DNA from: Mesobacillus maritimus
GTDB taxonomy: Bacteria > Bacillota > Bacilli > Bacillales > Cytobacillaceae
Direction: 5' to 3'
DNA length: 64,000 nt
Assembly (NCBI RefSeq): GCF_023715205.1
Contig: NZ_JAMBNR010000006.1
Span: 213,815-277,814, forward strand
A program made the position numbers and the translations under genes. Of the stretch, positions 35,095-44,829 are shown piece after piece (position 1 is the first letter of the stretch; each line of letters starts with the position of its first letter). The notes below the pieces were generated by a model. The model was not told the origin of the DNA. It did no database searches and saw only the letters and a list, made by a program, of their open reading frames with translations.

Positions 35095-35138
35095 AATATC
35101 TTTCAAAAATCAGTTTATGGCTATTTTTGAAAGATATT
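35095..35138. repeat. Perfect 16-bp inverted repeat upstream of ptsH
   Basis: AATATCTTTCAAAAAT, 12-nt loop, ATTTTTGAAAGATATT. No T-run follows, so it is not a standard terminator. It lies in the 396-bp noncoding stretch between the 64-aa ORF and ptsH. It could be an operator, an mRNA structure, or the end of a decayed element. Confidence 0.7.
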
Positions 35139-35364
35139 GAATGTTCTCAATTGAAAACGCTTTAATGAAAAAACTTGATAAAACAAGCTTTTTTGGTTGT
35201 TTACTGCTTTTAACCATGCTATTCTGTTGATGGTGATTTTTAATCGTTGGAAAGAAATGATTGAAATTACATACGCTTTCAGGAAACGATTGGAAAAATA
35301 TATGGTGTGAATCGAATGTCGAATTGGGTAAAATAATAGTACATGTTTATATGATAGCCTGAGT

Positions 35365-35393
35365 TTGACTTTGGGGTAAAAGCATCATGTATT
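35365..35393 (+). promoter_or_regulatory. Candidate ptsHI promoter
   Basis: TTGACT, 17 nt, TGTATT; implied start about 30 nt before ptsH. The -10 is weak. A half-cre ACGCTTTCA lies about 100 bp upstream. Confidence 0.35.
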
Positions 35394-35429
35394 TCACCTA
35401 TATATTTTTTAAAGGAGTTTGATTTCGAT

Positions 35430-35693
35430 ATGGAAAAAAGCTTTAAAGTAATTGCAGAAACAGGGATTCATGCACGCCCAGCGACATTATTGGTACAAGC
35501 TGCTAGCAAATTTGATGCTGATGTTCATCTTCAATACAAAGAAAAGAAGGTTAACCTTAAATCTATTATGGGTGTAATGTCTCTTGGAATTGGACAAGGT
35601 GCTGATATCACTATTATCGCAGAAGGAAGCGATGAAGCAGACGCTTTAAATACAATCGAAGAAACACTTAAAAGGGAAGGATTAGCAGAATAA
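35430..35693 (+). CDS. ptsH: Phosphocarrier protein HPr
   Basis: HPr passes phosphate from enzyme I to sugar-specific EIIA proteins. When phosphorylated on serine it is the co-repressor of CcpA. The 87-aa protein has the catalytic His14 in GIHARPA (His15 in B. subtilis numbering, one residue longer) and the regulatory Ser45 in [23 protein letters not shown]. The stop overlaps the ptsI ATG (TAATG). No ptsG lies upstream, unlike B. subtilis. Confidence 0.97.
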   Translation: MEKSFKVIAETGIHARPATLLVQAASKFDADVHLQYKEKKVNLKSIMGVMSLGIGQGADITIIAEGSDEADALNTIEETLKREGLAE

Positions 35694-37411
35694 TGAGTTT
35701 TCTTCAAGGTATCGCTGCTTCCAACGGGATTGCCATCGCAAAGGCATATCGTCTAGTCGAACCTGACTTTTCTTTTGAAAAGAAGACTGTTGACTCACCA
35801 GAGCAGGAGGTAGCTCGTTTTCAATCTGCATTAAAAACCGCTAAGGATGAACTCGAACAAATCCGGACTCGCGCTGATAAAGAGCTAGGTGCTGATAAAG
35901 CAGCTATTTTTGAAGCTCATTTGCTCGTCCTTAGTGACCCAGAACTTATTTCTCCAATAGAAGATAAAATTAACTCTGAAAATGTAAACGCGGAGCATGC
36001 CCTTAAAGAAACCGCTGATATGTTTGTTTCAATGTTCGAGTCTATGGACAATGAATATATGAAAGAGCGTGCGGCTGATATTCGTGATGTGACAAAACGT
36101 GTTCTGGCGCATTTACTTGGAATTCAAATTCCAAACCCGAGCATGGTTACGGAAGAGGTTATTATTGTTGCAGAAGATTTAACACCTTCTGACACTGCTC
36201 AATTAAACCGTGAGTTTGTAAAAGGTTTTACAACAAATATTGGTGGCCGTACATCCCATTCGGCGATTATGGCTCGTTCAATGGAGATTCCAGCGGTAGT
36301 TGGAACAAAAACAGCTACTACTGAAATTAACAACGGCGATTTAGTTGTTGTGGATGGGTTAAAAGGTGAAGTCCATATCAACCCAACTCCGGAAATGCTT
36401 GAGGAGTATAAACAACAACAAGCGGATTATGCGAAACAAAAGGCTGAGTGGGCTAAGCTTGTGAACGAAAAAACGGTCACTGCAGACGGCCAACATGTTG
36501 AATTAGCTGCAAACATTGGAACACCAAAGGATCTTAAAGGTGTAGTAGAAAATGGAGGGGAAGCAGTAGGATTATATCGTACTGAATTCCTATACATGGA
36601 TCGCGATCAACTTCCGACAGAAGAAGAGCAATTCACTGCTTATAAAGCTGTCCTTGAGGGAATGGAAGGAAAGCCAGTTGTTGTTCGTACTTTAGATATT
36701 GGTGGCGATAAAGAGCTTCCATACTTGAACCTGCCAAAAGAAATGAATCCTTTCCTTGGGTTTAGAGCCATCCGTTTGTGCTTAGAAGAACAAGATATTT
36801 TCAGAACACAACTTCGAGCATTGCTTCGAGCGAGTGTCTTTGGAAATTTAAAAATCATGTTCCCAATGATTGCTACATTAGTGGAATTCAGACAAGCCAA
36901 AGGGATGTTAGAAGAGGAAAAGCAAAAACTTCAATCTGAAGGTATCCAAGTTGCAGACAAAATTGAGCTTGGAATCATGGTTGAAATTCCGTCAACTGCA
37001 GTTCTTGCTGATCAATTTGCTAAAGAAGTTGATTTCTTTAGTATCGGTACGAATGATCTTATCCAATATACGATGGCTGCGGATCGAATGAACCAACAAG
37101 TTTCGTATCTTTATCAGCCATATAATCCATCCATTCTTCGCCTTGTAAAAATGGTGATTGATGCTGCTCATAAAGAAGGAAAATGGGCAGGAATGTGTGG
37201 AGAAATGGCTGGCGATGAAACAGCAATTCCATTGTTAATTGGTTTAGGGTTAGATGAGTTCTCGATGAGTGCTACTTCAATATTAAAAGCAAGATCACTA
37301 ATTAGAAACTTATCTAAAGCCGATATGGAAGTTTTAGCTGAAAAGGCACTTCAAATGGGGACAACAGAAGAAGTAGTTGAAGTTGTTCAATCAACAGTTT
37401 CTTCTTTGTAA
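35693..37411 (+). CDS. ptsI: PTS enzyme I (phosphoenolpyruvate-protein phosphotransferase)
   Basis: Enzyme I starts the PTS cascade by autophosphorylating from PEP and passing phosphate to HPr. The 572-aa protein is full length. Active His189 lies in [19 protein letters not shown]; the PEP-binding barrel shows [17 protein letters not shown] and the late CGEMAGD. Coupled to ptsH by a 1-nt overlap and ended by a strong terminator. Confidence 0.97.
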   Translation: MSFLQGIAASNGIAIAKAYRLVEPDFSFEKKTVDSPEQEVARFQSALKTAKDELEQIRTRADKELGADKAAIFEAHLLVLSDPELISPIEDKINSENVNAEHALKETADMFVSMFESMDNEYMKERAADIRDVTKRVLAHLLGIQIPNPSMVTEEVIIVAEDLTPSDTAQLNREFVKGFTTNIGGRTSHSAIMARSMEIPAVVGTKTATTEINNGDLVVVDGLKGEVHINPTPEMLEEYKQQQADYAKQKAEWAKLVNEKTVTADGQHVELAANIGTPKDLKGVVENGGEAVGLYRTEFLYMDRDQLPTEEEQFTAYKAVLEGMEGKPVVVRTLDIGGDKELPYLNLPKEMNPFLGFRAIRLCLEEQDIFRTQLRALLRASVFGNLKIMFPMIATLVEFRQAKGMLEEEKQKLQSEGIQVADKIELGIMVEIPSTAVLADQFAKEVDFFSIGTNDLIQYTMAADRMNQQVSYLYQPYNPSILRLVKMVIDAAHKEGKWAGMCGEMAGDETAIPLLIGLGLDEFSMSATSILKARSLIRNLSKADMEVLAEKALQMGTTEEVVEVVQSTVSSL

Positions 37412-37521
37412 CATATTTGTAATGTTAAATATGTTTTAAATTCAGGTTTGCGGGTATAAATAAGTAAGCACTTTGGTAAAACTAAAGGTAAGCTAATCAT
37501 TCTCATTTTTCCCCCAGACTT

Positions 37522-37553
37522 GGCCGGTTGTCTTTGACAACCGGTCTTTTTTT
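37522..37553 (+). terminator. Terminator of ptsHI
   Basis: CCGGTTGTC / GACAACCGG with a 3-nt loop, then TCTTTTTTT. Repeat copy F begins right after. Confidence 0.92.
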
Positions 37554-37555
37554 AT

Positions 37556-37734
37556 GGCTCTTTTCTCAAAAATTGTTGCTCTTAAAGGAAATATAGAATG
37601 ATTTGGCTATGATTTCATTCCAAAGTTGGTTCACATGTTGAGAAAAGGGCTTACAAACTAAGTATTAACGCTGAAAAGGGCTTCTATCGCGTTAAATTTA
37701 AGGATTTTAAAAACAAACTTTGCGAAAACAGGCT
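37556..37734 (+). repeat. Dispersed MITE-like repeat, copy F (complete)
   Basis: GGCTCTTTTCTCAAAAATTG at the left, then TATAGAATGATTTGGCTATG, GAGAAAAGGGCTTACAAACTAAG, and a right end reading AACTTTGCGAAAACAGGC. The internal 9-bp hairpin has lost one arm. It starts 3 nt after the ptsHI terminator T-run. Confidence 0.75.
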
Positions 37735-37831
37735 CAAGCTGCAAGTTTTCTGATAAGATGTCTTGCAAATGAATGAATTCTGATAATAAGTACTTTATAA
37801 TAAAAGTAAATAGCCTATTGGAGGTGGAGAA

Positions 37832-38611
37832 ATGGATTTTCAATTAACAGGAAAAACGGCCGTTGTCGTAGCTTCGAGTCAGGGATTAGGTCGGGCAATC
37901 GCAGAAGCCTTGTTAAAAGAAGGGGCAAATGTCGTGATTTCTGGAAGAGATGAGTCGAAATTAAAAAAAGTTGCGATGGAATTAGAGGGATATGGGAAGG
38001 TTGACTTTCAACGGACAGATATTACGGAGCCAGAAGATATAAAGCAGTTAATCGCTAAAGCTGTGGATCGGTTTGGTGGAGTGGATATTTTAGTCAATAA
38101 TGCAGGTGGACCGCCGGCAGGGTCATTTGAATCATTAACAGATGAGGATTGGCAAAAATCGTTTGAGTTAAATCTGTTTTCTTATATAAGAATGATTCGG
38201 GAAGCCTTACCTTATTTAAAAAAGCAAGGGGGGAAAATCATTAATATTGCTTCTACTTCAATTAAGGAACCGATTCCGGGTCTGATTTTATCCAATACGT
38301 TTCGAACAGGAATGGTGGGATTAACAAAAACGCTTTCTCAAGAATTAGCTCCTTATAACATATTAATTAATTTGGTAGCTCCGGGGAAAATTGCCACTGA
38401 CCGAGTTGAACATCTGGATCAATTTAGTGCCGATAAACTAGGGATATCCAAAGAGGAGTTTGCGAATCAATCAAAGAAGAATATTCCATTGAAGCGATAT
38501 GGTGAACCAGAAGAATTTGCAAGAGTGGTTGCTTTCTTAGCATCTGATGCTAATTCCTATATGACCGGTAGTTCGTTTTTAGTAGATGGTGGAATGGTTA
38601 AATCAATTTAG
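37832..38611 (+). CDS. Atypical short-chain dehydrogenase/reductase
   Basis: This 259-aa SDR-fold protein has the NAD(P) glycine motif VASSQGLG (13-20), NNAG (89-92), the serine region IAST (139-142) and the C-terminal YMTGSSFLVDGG. At the place of the catalytic YxxxK it reads SNTFR (154-158), so both Tyr and Lys are replaced. It may belong to an SDR subgroup with an altered active site, or act as a non-catalytic binder. SD GGAGGTGGAG. Only 26 bp separate it from ykwC, suggesting a shared transcript. Confidence 0.85.
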   Translation: MDFQLTGKTAVVVASSQGLGRAIAEALLKEGANVVISGRDESKLKKVAMELEGYGKVDFQRTDITEPEDIKQLIAKAVDRFGGVDILVNNAGGPPAGSFESLTDEDWQKSFELNLFSYIRMIREALPYLKKQGGKIINIASTSIKEPIPGLILSNTFRTGMVGLTKTLSQELAPYNILINLVAPGKIATDRVEHLDQFSADKLGISKEEFANQSKKNIPLKRYGEPEEFARVVAFLASDANSYMTGSSFLVDGGMVKSI

Positions 38612-38637
38612 GTTCGAAAAGTGAAGGGAGAATAGGT

Positions 38638-39519
38638 ATGCTTACAAAAGAAAATACCGTTATTGGTTTTATTGGAACTGGTGTAATGGGAAAAAGCATG
38701 GCTGGACATTTATTAAAGGCTGGTTATCCATTATATGTATATACAAGAACAAAACAAAAAGCTCAGGACCTATTAGATCAAGGTGCAAGATGGGCGGATA
38801 CACCAAAAGAGATAGCTGAAAAAGCGAACGTGATTATTACAATTGTAGGTTACCCATCAGATGTTGAAGAGATTTATCTAGGGAAAGATGGACTCATTTC
38901 AAATGGGAACGAAAATACATATTTAATCGATATGACGACATCGACCCCTTCCCTTGCAGTGAAAATTGCTCAAGAGGCAAAGCTGAAGGGGATGCATGCC
39001 ATCGATGCACCCGTTTCCGGTGGTGATATCGGAGCACGAGAAGCAAGACTGGCAATTATGGTCGGTGGAGAAGAAAAAGCCTTCATTGAGATTGAACCGA
39101 TTTTAGAAAAAATGGGCTCTAACATCGTTCTTCAAGGAAAAGCTGGTGCAGGTCAGCATACGAAAATGTGTAACCAAATAGCCATAGCGTCGAATATGAT
39201 TGGTGTTACTGAAGCCATAGTTTATGCAGAGAAAGCCGGATTGGATCCAGAGAAAGTATTGCAAACAATTACAACAGGTGCCGCCGGAAGTTGGTCACTA
39301 TCAAATCTTACACCAAGAGTGATCAAAGGGGATTTTGAGCCAGGGTTTATGATTAAGCATTTTATCAAAGATATGGGGATCGCTCTCGAGGAAGCTGAAA
39401 AAATGGGGATTGCAATGCCTGGTTTATCGCTAGCTCAATCCCTCTATAAACAACTGGCTGAACAAGGTTTAAGTGATAAAGGTACTCAGGCGTTATATAA
39501 ATATTGGTTTCAAGGGTAA
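38638..39519 (+). CDS. ykwC: Beta-hydroxyacid dehydrogenase (3-hydroxyisobutyrate dehydrogenase family)
   Basis: The 293-aa NAD(P)-dependent oxidoreductase has the GTGVMG nucleotide motif (13-18), the substrate loop DAPVSGGDIGAREARLAIMVGG and the catalytic-lysine helix GAGQHTKMCNQ. It resembles B. subtilis YkwC. The substrate may be 3-hydroxyisobutyrate, tartronate semialdehyde, glyoxylate or succinic semialdehyde. It follows the SDR by 26 bp. The terminator overlaps its stop. Confidence 0.88.
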   Translation: MLTKENTVIGFIGTGVMGKSMAGHLLKAGYPLYVYTRTKQKAQDLLDQGARWADTPKEIAEKANVIITIVGYPSDVEEIYLGKDGLISNGNENTYLIDMTTSTPSLAVKIAQEAKLKGMHAIDAPVSGGDIGAREARLAIMVGGEEKAFIEIEPILEKMGSNIVLQGKAGAGQHTKMCNQIAIASNMIGVTEAIVYAEKAGLDPEKVLQTITTGAAGSWSLSNLTPRVIKGDFEPGFMIKHFIKDMGIALEEAEKMGIAMPGLSLAQSLYKQLAEQGLSDKGTQALYKYWFQG

Positions 39520-39552
39520 AAAAATCGTTCCGTAACTGGAACGATTTTTTTA
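39518..39552 (+). terminator. Bidirectional terminator between ykwC and patA
   Basis: AAAAAAATCGTTCC / GGAACGATTTTTTT stem with a 6-nt loop. A-run and T-run on each side serve both genes. Confidence 0.92.
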
Positions 39553-39565
39553 TGTGTTCGAAGGT

Positions 39566-40714
39566 TTAAATCGTTTTTAAGTAAGCCTCTAAACGATTTA
39601 AGCCTTCTTCTAGGACTTCCATCGAATAGGCATATGATAATCGGAAGTAGCCTTCTCCATATTGTGAAAAAGCACTTCCTGGAACAACAGCAACCTTTTG
39701 TTTGTTAACCAGGTCGAGTGCAAAATCAAATGATTGAAAACGTCCATTAGGGATTTCTACAAAAAAGTAGAAGGCCCCATCCGGCTTGATTACTTTAAGG
39801 TCCATTCCAGTGAGTCTGCGATAAACATAGTCACGGCGTTTTATGTATTCCTGCTTCATCTGGTCGGCATCATTTATGCCAGTGGTTAATGCTGTTATGG
39901 CAGCAACTTGTGATACAGACGAAGCGCAAGTAACATTGTATTGATGGACTTTTAGAATATGTTTTGTTATCGCTTCTGGAGCAAAAAGGAAGCCGATTCT
40001 CCAGCCTGTCATGGAATGTGATTTTGAAAGACCGTTGATGACAATGGTTTGTTCTGGTAGATAGGAGGCAATCGATTGATGTTGGCGCTCATATGAAAGT
40101 TCACTGTAAATTTCATCTGCAAGGATGAAAATATCCTTTCCTTTCACCAGTTTAGCTATTGCCCTTAATTCTTGTTCAGTTAAACTGATGCCTGTTGGAT
40201 TCGAAGGATATGGAAGCACAATGCATCGAGTTTTATCGGTGATTTTTTCAGCAATTAATTCGGCAGTAAATCGAAAATCATTCTCCCGAATATCCACATA
40301 AACTGGTTTTGCGCCACAAAGCTTGATTATGGGTTCATAGCCAGGGTAAACAGGCCCTGGTAGGATGACTTCCGTATCTGCTTCTAAAATGGTTCTAAAG
40401 GAGATATCGATGGCCTCGCTTGCACCTGTCGTTACAATAATCTCAGAGTCTGGAGAATAGGTGACACCGTATTTTACTTTGTAAAAGTTAGCTGCAGCTT
40501 CTCTCAACTCAATCAAACCAGCATTGTGGGTATAGCTCGTCTGGTTTTGATCAATAGCTCGTTTTCCAGCTTCCTTTACATGTTGGGGAGTGGGAAAATC
40601 GGGCTGACCAATTGTAAGGGAAATCATGCCTTCGATGCCAGCAACTAAATTAAAAAATTTCCGTATACCTGAGATTTCAATTTTTTTCACCTTTGAATTT
40701 ATTAAATGTTCCAC
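39566..40714 (-). CDS. patA: Aminotransferase A (class I, PLP)
   Basis: This PLP-dependent aminotransferase of 382 aa is likely involved in the final step from N-acetyl-2-amino-6-ketopimelate in the acetyl-DAP pathway, as PatA in B. subtilis. Visible motifs are the PLP lysine Lys231 in NGLSKSHSMTGWRIGF, PYPSNPTG (168-175), and ADEIYSEL (199-206). In this window dapH and dapL supply the flanking steps, so the pathway from tetrahydrodipicolinate to LL-DAP looks complete here. The codon before the frame fits a good SD (GAAGGAGATCG). Confidence 0.9.
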   Translation of the reverse strand: MEHLINSKVKKIEISGIRKFFNLVAGIEGMISLTIGQPDFPTPQHVKEAGKRAIDQNQTSYTHNAGLIELREAAANFYKVKYGVTYSPDSEIIVTTGASEAIDISFRTILEADTEVILPGPVYPGYEPIIKLCGAKPVYVDIRENDFRFTAELIAEKITDKTRCIVLPYPSNPTGISLTEQELRAIAKLVKGKDIFILADEIYSELSYERQHQSIASYLPEQTIVINGLSKSHSMTGWRIGFLFAPEAITKHILKVHQYNVTCASSVSQVAAITALTTGINDADQMKQEYIKRRDYVYRRLTGMDLKVIKPDGAFYFFVEIPNGRFQSFDFALDLVNKQKVAVVPGSAFSQYGEGYFRLSYAYSMEVLEEGLNRLEAYLKTI

Positions 40715-40767
40715 TTCTATTCGATCTCCTTCAATAAAATATATCTATATATTTTGAGTGTATCGGG

Positions 40768-40799
40768 GGAAAAAACCAGGCAACGATGGTTGCCTGGTT
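40768..40799 (-). terminator. Terminator of ykyB
   Basis: AACCAGGCAAC / GTTGCCTGGTT perfect 11-bp stem with a 4-nt loop, followed on the minus strand by TTTTTTCCCC. It lies about 160 nt beyond the ykyB stop and before the patA start. Confidence 0.75.
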
Positions 40800-40956
40800 G
40801 AACTGATTTTACCCGATCATAAAACAGCTCTTTTTCAAAAGGTGCTCGTCTTAGAATTATGCTTTCTTAACGAATTGTCTATATTGTGGGAAGAGAACTT
40901 GTAAATTTCATTTCAGTACGCTCTGGTTAACTTTCGATCAGAGTAAAGGGAAAGGA

Positions 40957-41424
40957 TTAAAAATAACTTTCTCCTAATTTTTTAAATACAGGTTTCTGAT
41001 ATTTTTTCTTTTTCCTTGCTTCATGGGTTGGATTTTCCCTAATCCCCGTATAGGTTTGTAGGAGTTTTTTGGCTTGAGTCAAGGAAAGGGTTGACTTTGG
41101 ATTTCGAACGGAGCCATCTAATTTCCCTAAATGGGGGAGGTCTTTAAAGTCTGCTTTAGTTGGTGGGATGTGAAACAAGTATTTTCCACAAGAAACAAGC
41201 ACATCCGATTGTTGTTGACTTAATTTTGGATTCTGAGAGAAATGTAAGCCAACTTTCTTTGCTTTCCCCTGTCGTAACAGCTTCATAAGGGCTTCGTGTT
41301 TAAGGTAATATAAAAACTTTGGATTAGGGGCTGTCTTTGCGTGACGATTAACAATGTAGATCGCTTGGGAGAGATTTTCTATTGTCGGACTTATATGGGG
41401 AGAATCTTGCCGTTGGCTTTTCAA
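40957..41424 (-). CDS. ykyB: YkyB family protein
   Basis: A 155-aa basic protein, very similar to what I recall of B. subtilis YkyB (154 aa). Recognisable blocks are IVNRHAKTAPNPKFLYYLK, KVGLHFSQNPKLSQQQSDVLV and the end KPVFKKLGESYF. The start is TTG 41424, eight nt after AAAGGAG; the GTG at 41442 lies inside the SD. No membrane segment or signal peptide. Function unknown. Confidence 0.88.
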   Translation of the reverse strand: MKSQRQDSPHISPTIENLSQAIYIVNRHAKTAPNPKFLYYLKHEALMKLLRQGKAKKVGLHFSQNPKLSQQQSDVLVSCGKYLFHIPPTKADFKDLPHLGKLDGSVRNPKSTLSLTQAKKLLQTYTGIRENPTHEARKKKKYQKPVFKKLGESYF

Positions 41425-41520
41425 TAGTAGGGCTCCTTTCACAAGTTCTTCTTTATAAAAATATTATACCCTTCTTTTTGGTAGAAAAAAACAGTTAACC
41501 ATGGTGATTTAAGAAACAAT

Positions 41521-42411
41521 TCAAGATACGTCTTGTTCATTCAGTTCTGAGCTTAAAGTGAATAATGTTAGTTCAGGCTTAGAGAACATACGAAATGGTA
41601 ATCTCGTTGTGCCAATCCCACGATTTACATAAAGGGTTAACTCATTATGCGTTCCTAAAAGATAGAACCCTTCTGGATATTTCTCGCCAAATGGTGGTGT
41701 GACGACGGGACCGTAAAATGGGAGTTGAATCTGCCCCCCATGACTATGACCACTAAGCTGTAACTGAATAGGATATAGGGAAGTGGTTTCCGCTAAATCA
41801 GGAGCGTGAGATAGCAAAATTTTATAAGATTGTTCCTCTGTATTTTGAAGTGCGGCTTTTATATCTGGTTGGCCTAACATCGCATCATCAATGCCTAAAA
41901 GGTAAATCGAATTTCCGTTAGGAAGTGTAATAGGCTTGGAGTCGTTCACTAACAAGGTAAATCCAGAGTTAATAATGATTTCTTTATAAATATCTGTCCC
42001 ATATCCCCCATGGTCATGATTTCCATATACAGCAAACTTTCCATACCTAGAATTTAAGTTTGATAGAATTTTTGTAACTTCAGAAACTTGATTAAACTCA
42101 GTTGGATGATCTAATAAATCTCCTGTAAAAACAATTAAGTCAGGTTGTAAGTCATTTATTTTTTTGATCAGTTTTTGAAATTGAGCTAAATTGTAATGAA
42201 ATCCTAAATGGGTATCGCTAAACTGGATAATTCTAAATCCATTAAAATCTTTAGGTATGCTCGAATGCTTTAATTTATATTGGGTAACGTCAAGCAATCT
42301 TGGTTCAATCTCGTTTGCATAATAGTAACCACCAATACCTACACTACCTAGGGCGAGTGCCCCACTAAATAATCGTTTTATAAAGTTCCGCCTTGATACT
42401 TTCTTGGGCAT
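41521..42411 (-). CDS. ykuE: Tat-exported metallophosphoesterase
   Basis: The 296-aa phosphoesterase has a twin-arginine signal, SRRNFIKRLF (6-15), followed by a hydrophobic stretch. This matches YkuE of B. subtilis, a TatAyCy substrate that acts at the cell wall. The di-metal motifs SDTHLG, GDLLDH, GNHDHGG and SGHSHGGQ are all present. It would hydrolyse phosphate esters outside the membrane. It is divergent from ykuI. Confidence 0.92.
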   Translation of the reverse strand: MPKKVSRRNFIKRLFSGALALGSVGIGGYYYANEIEPRLLDVTQYKLKHSSIPKDFNGFRIIQFSDTHLGFHYNLAQFQKLIKKINDLQPDLIVFTGDLLDHPTEFNQVSEVTKILSNLNSRYGKFAVYGNHDHGGYGTDIYKEIIINSGFTLLVNDSKPITLPNGNSIYLLGIDDAMLGQPDIKAALQNTEEQSYKILLSHAPDLAETTSLYPIQLQLSGHSHGGQIQLPFYGPVVTPPFGEKYPEGFYLLGTHNELTLYVNRGIGTTRLPFRMFSKPELTLFTLSSELNEQDVS

Positions 42412-42653
42412 TGTATTTTACCACCATAATTTAGATATCTATTAATAATATCAGAAAGCTTCACAAAAATGAAGATAAGAATATAAACCAATGCTTTGGA
42501 AAATGGATGGAAAGTGTTGTAGATGATAGAATAAGTTTATAGAATTTAAATTTAAGAGTGAGTTTAGTAAATTAAGAGGCGACCGCTCACGAATGTGATT
42601 ATCACTAGGAGCCGAAGCTGTATTATGAAAAGTGTAATTAGGGAGAGGGTTAA

Positions 42654-43868
42654 ATGGATGCATTAGACATTCTAACCGATTTAAATCATGTAATTCCGTT
42701 TTTTCAACCGATTTTTAGCGCAGATGAACATCGAATTATAGCCTATGAGGTCCTCGGTAGATATGAAACAGACGAAGGACCAATAAGTCTAGGACCCTTT
42801 TTTCAAGACAGGGAGATCCCTGATGAATATCGTTTAGATGTAGATTTAACGATTCTCGAAAAAGCCTTTTGTAAGGCGGCTGAGTTGGACGATGATATTC
42901 TTTTATTTATAAATAGAGATGCCGAATTGTTGTTATGTGATGAAGAAGAAAGGCTTCTAACTTTAATCTTAAATTATAAAGAAAAAGGGCTTCAGCCAAG
43001 TCAAATTGTTCTAGAGGTATCTGAGCGAAATGCAGATGGAAGATTAGAGGATTTAGATCACTTACTCAGATATTATCGGACATATGGAATAAAAATTGCA
43101 ATTGATAAAATGGGAAATGATAGTAGCCATTTGGATCGAATTAGCCAACTAGAGCCAGATATCCTAAAAGTTGATTTACAAATCCTTAAATCAACAGCCG
43201 CTGGTCCCACTTATCAGAATATCTTATTTACTCTTTCTATGTTGGCTCGTAAAATTGGAGCAGCGCTATTATTTGAAAATATCGAAACCGCTTTTCAACT
43301 TCATTTCGCATGGAAAAATGGAGGACGTTATTATCAGGGGTACTATTTAAAGGAACCACAAAGTGCTTTTTTAAACAGGGGGATTTTGAAAGAAAGATTA
43401 AAGCAAGAATGTCATGAGTTTATCTTATCTGAAAAGAAAAAAATAGAAACTTTGTTTTCTTTGCGTGATGAATTTGAGCATAGGGTTCAAGATACGCTCA
43501 GTCGCAATCGTAAGGTGCAAGATTACACGGACCTGTTGACCATCGTTGCGAAAGAATTAGATGAAATGGCATTCCGAATGTATATTTGTGACGAAGATGG
43601 TTTTCAACTCTCCCCTAATCTTTTCAAACAGAAAGACCATTGGATGGTTCAACTCGAATATATTGAAAAGAATTGGAGCTGGCGACCTTATTTTCTTGAA
43701 AATATTATTAAAATGAGAAATGAAAAGAAGGGTATCTTATCAGACAGATACAATGATATTGAAACAGGTGAAGCGATTCGAACTTTTTGTCTCCCGCTTA
43801 ATTCAAAGAATTATTTGTTTATTGACCTTTCTTCTTCATACTTATTTGACCGCGAAGGATTATTTTAA
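42654..43868 (+). CDS. ykuI: EAL-domain c-di-GMP-binding protein YkuI
   Basis: A 404-aa cytoplasmic protein (B. subtilis YkuI 407 aa). Residues 1-250 are an EAL domain with FFQPIF, YEVLGRY (EVL in place of EAL), LEVSERN and GYYLKEP. The C-terminal 130 residues are a PAS-like sensory domain. The B. subtilis homologue binds c-di-GMP but has not shown phosphodiesterase activity. Here the DKMGNDSS segment likewise differs from active enzymes (usually DDFGxGxS), so a receptor role is likely. SD AGGGAGAGG. Confidence 0.9.
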   Translation: MDALDILTDLNHVIPFFQPIFSADEHRIIAYEVLGRYETDEGPISLGPFFQDREIPDEYRLDVDLTILEKAFCKAAELDDDILLFINRDAELLLCDEEERLLTLILNYKEKGLQPSQIVLEVSERNADGRLEDLDHLLRYYRTYGIKIAIDKMGNDSSHLDRISQLEPDILKVDLQILKSTAAGPTYQNILFTLSMLARKIGAALLFENIETAFQLHFAWKNGGRYYQGYYLKEPQSAFLNRGILKERLKQECHEFILSEKKKIETLFSLRDEFEHRVQDTLSRNRKVQDYTDLLTIVAKELDEMAFRMYICDEDGFQLSPNLFKQKDHWMVQLEYIEKNWSWRPYFLENIIKMRNEKKGILSDRYNDIETGEAIRTFCLPLNSKNYLFIDLSSSYLFDREGLF

Positions 43869-43872
43869 AGGG

Positions 43873-44038
43873 CTCTTTTCTCAAACTTTGTTTCTTATTA
43901 GAGTGAAAAAATAATTTAGCTAAAATTTCAATCCAATGTAATTTTTGAAGAGAAGAAAAGAGCTAATAAACTAAGTAATACCGTAGAAAAAGCTTATTTC
44001 GCGTTAGGATTTTAACAATACTCTTTACAAAAACAGCC
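43873..44038 (+). repeat. Dispersed MITE-like repeat, copy G
   Basis: GGCTCTTTTCTCAAACTTTG at the left, the inverse GAGAAGAAAAGAGC in the middle, the GCTTATTTCGCGTTAGGATTTTAAC block (hairpin arm partly lost), and CTTTACAAAAACAGCC at the right. It starts 4 nt after the ykuI stop codon. Confidence 0.72.
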
Positions 44039-44171
44039 TTTTTAAATGATTAATTTAATGAAAAGCGTCTAATGATGTCAAAACATGAAAATATTTTACG
44101 AACGAATTTCGTTCTGCTATACCTTCTTAGTTGGTAAAATTAAACTTATCTAATGCATTTAGGGGGAAAGT

Positions 44172-44744
44172 ATGAACAAATTCATCAAGCTTTTGATTTT
44201 TTGTATTGGATGTATTCTTGTCGCATTACCATTACAGGCATATTCTGAGAGAGATTTAGATGAAAAGAAGACGCCCTCTAAGACAACGGAAAGCCAGGAG
44301 GGAACAACAATAATGGTTGACCGTAAGGAGCTATTTACCTTTTTAGAATCAGCGTTCGCTGCACAGGTAGCCTTAAGTGAAAAAGGGAGATCATTAGAAG
44401 AAATTAAAGCTGAGTTAGAACCGTTTTTTAGTGATTCCTATACAGAGTTATTCCTAGATGAAAATATTGTGGAGGAAAATGGAGAATATTTCACATATGG
44501 TTCTGATGCTGCTTTATATTATATTCCTTTTTTCTCGTATTCAGACAAGACAAAGGTAGTTCCGGTTCAAGATAGCCTTTTTGTAGGCGAGGTCTTCTCT
44601 TCTACTCTCGACGGTCCGGTTGCTTATCATAACGGAACCATTTTTCTAGAACTGACTAGAGAAGCTGGGGAATTGAAAATCGTGAAGATTTGGTATGGGG
44701 ATGTACCAGAAGAGGTACAAAAGCAAATTGAGCCAACTGCATAG
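44172..44744 (+). CDS. Secreted protein of unknown function
   Basis: The 190-aa protein has a signal peptide (hydrophobic 6-22, LQAYS cleavage region) and no lipobox cysteine in place. The mature part is acidic and mixed alpha/beta, with AFAAQVALSEKGRSLEEI and the C-terminal LKIVKIWYGDVPEEVQ. It may belong to a Bacillus-specific DUF (DUF3993 is a possibility I cannot confirm). SD AGGGGGAAAG. Monocistronic, with its own terminator. Probably acts in the wall space. Confidence 0.75.
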   Translation: MNKFIKLLIFCIGCILVALPLQAYSERDLDEKKTPSKTTESQEGTTIMVDRKELFTFLESAFAAQVALSEKGRSLEEIKAELEPFFSDSYTELFLDENIVEENGEYFTYGSDAALYYIPFFSYSDKTKVVPVQDSLFVGEVFSSTLDGPVAYHNGTIFLELTREAGELKIVKIWYGDVPEEVQKQIEPTA

Positions 44745-44776
44745 CGAACAGATACTTATTAAATGAACTAAAAGAA

Positions 44777-44812
44777 GGGGACTGGTCTTTGAAAAGGCCA
44801 GTCCCTCTTTTT
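44777..44812 (+). terminator. Terminator between the secreted protein and glutaredoxin genes
   Basis: GGGACTGGTC / GGCCAGTCCC stem, then TCTTTTTAATT. Confidence 0.85.
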
Positions 44813-44829
44813 AATTGTTGGGGAAATAA

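Noticed and set aside
40921..40943. Terminator right after ykyB (CTCTG/CAGAG)
   Set aside because: The 5-bp stem is too weak. The 11-bp stem at 40774-40799 with a T-run on the minus strand is a better candidate.
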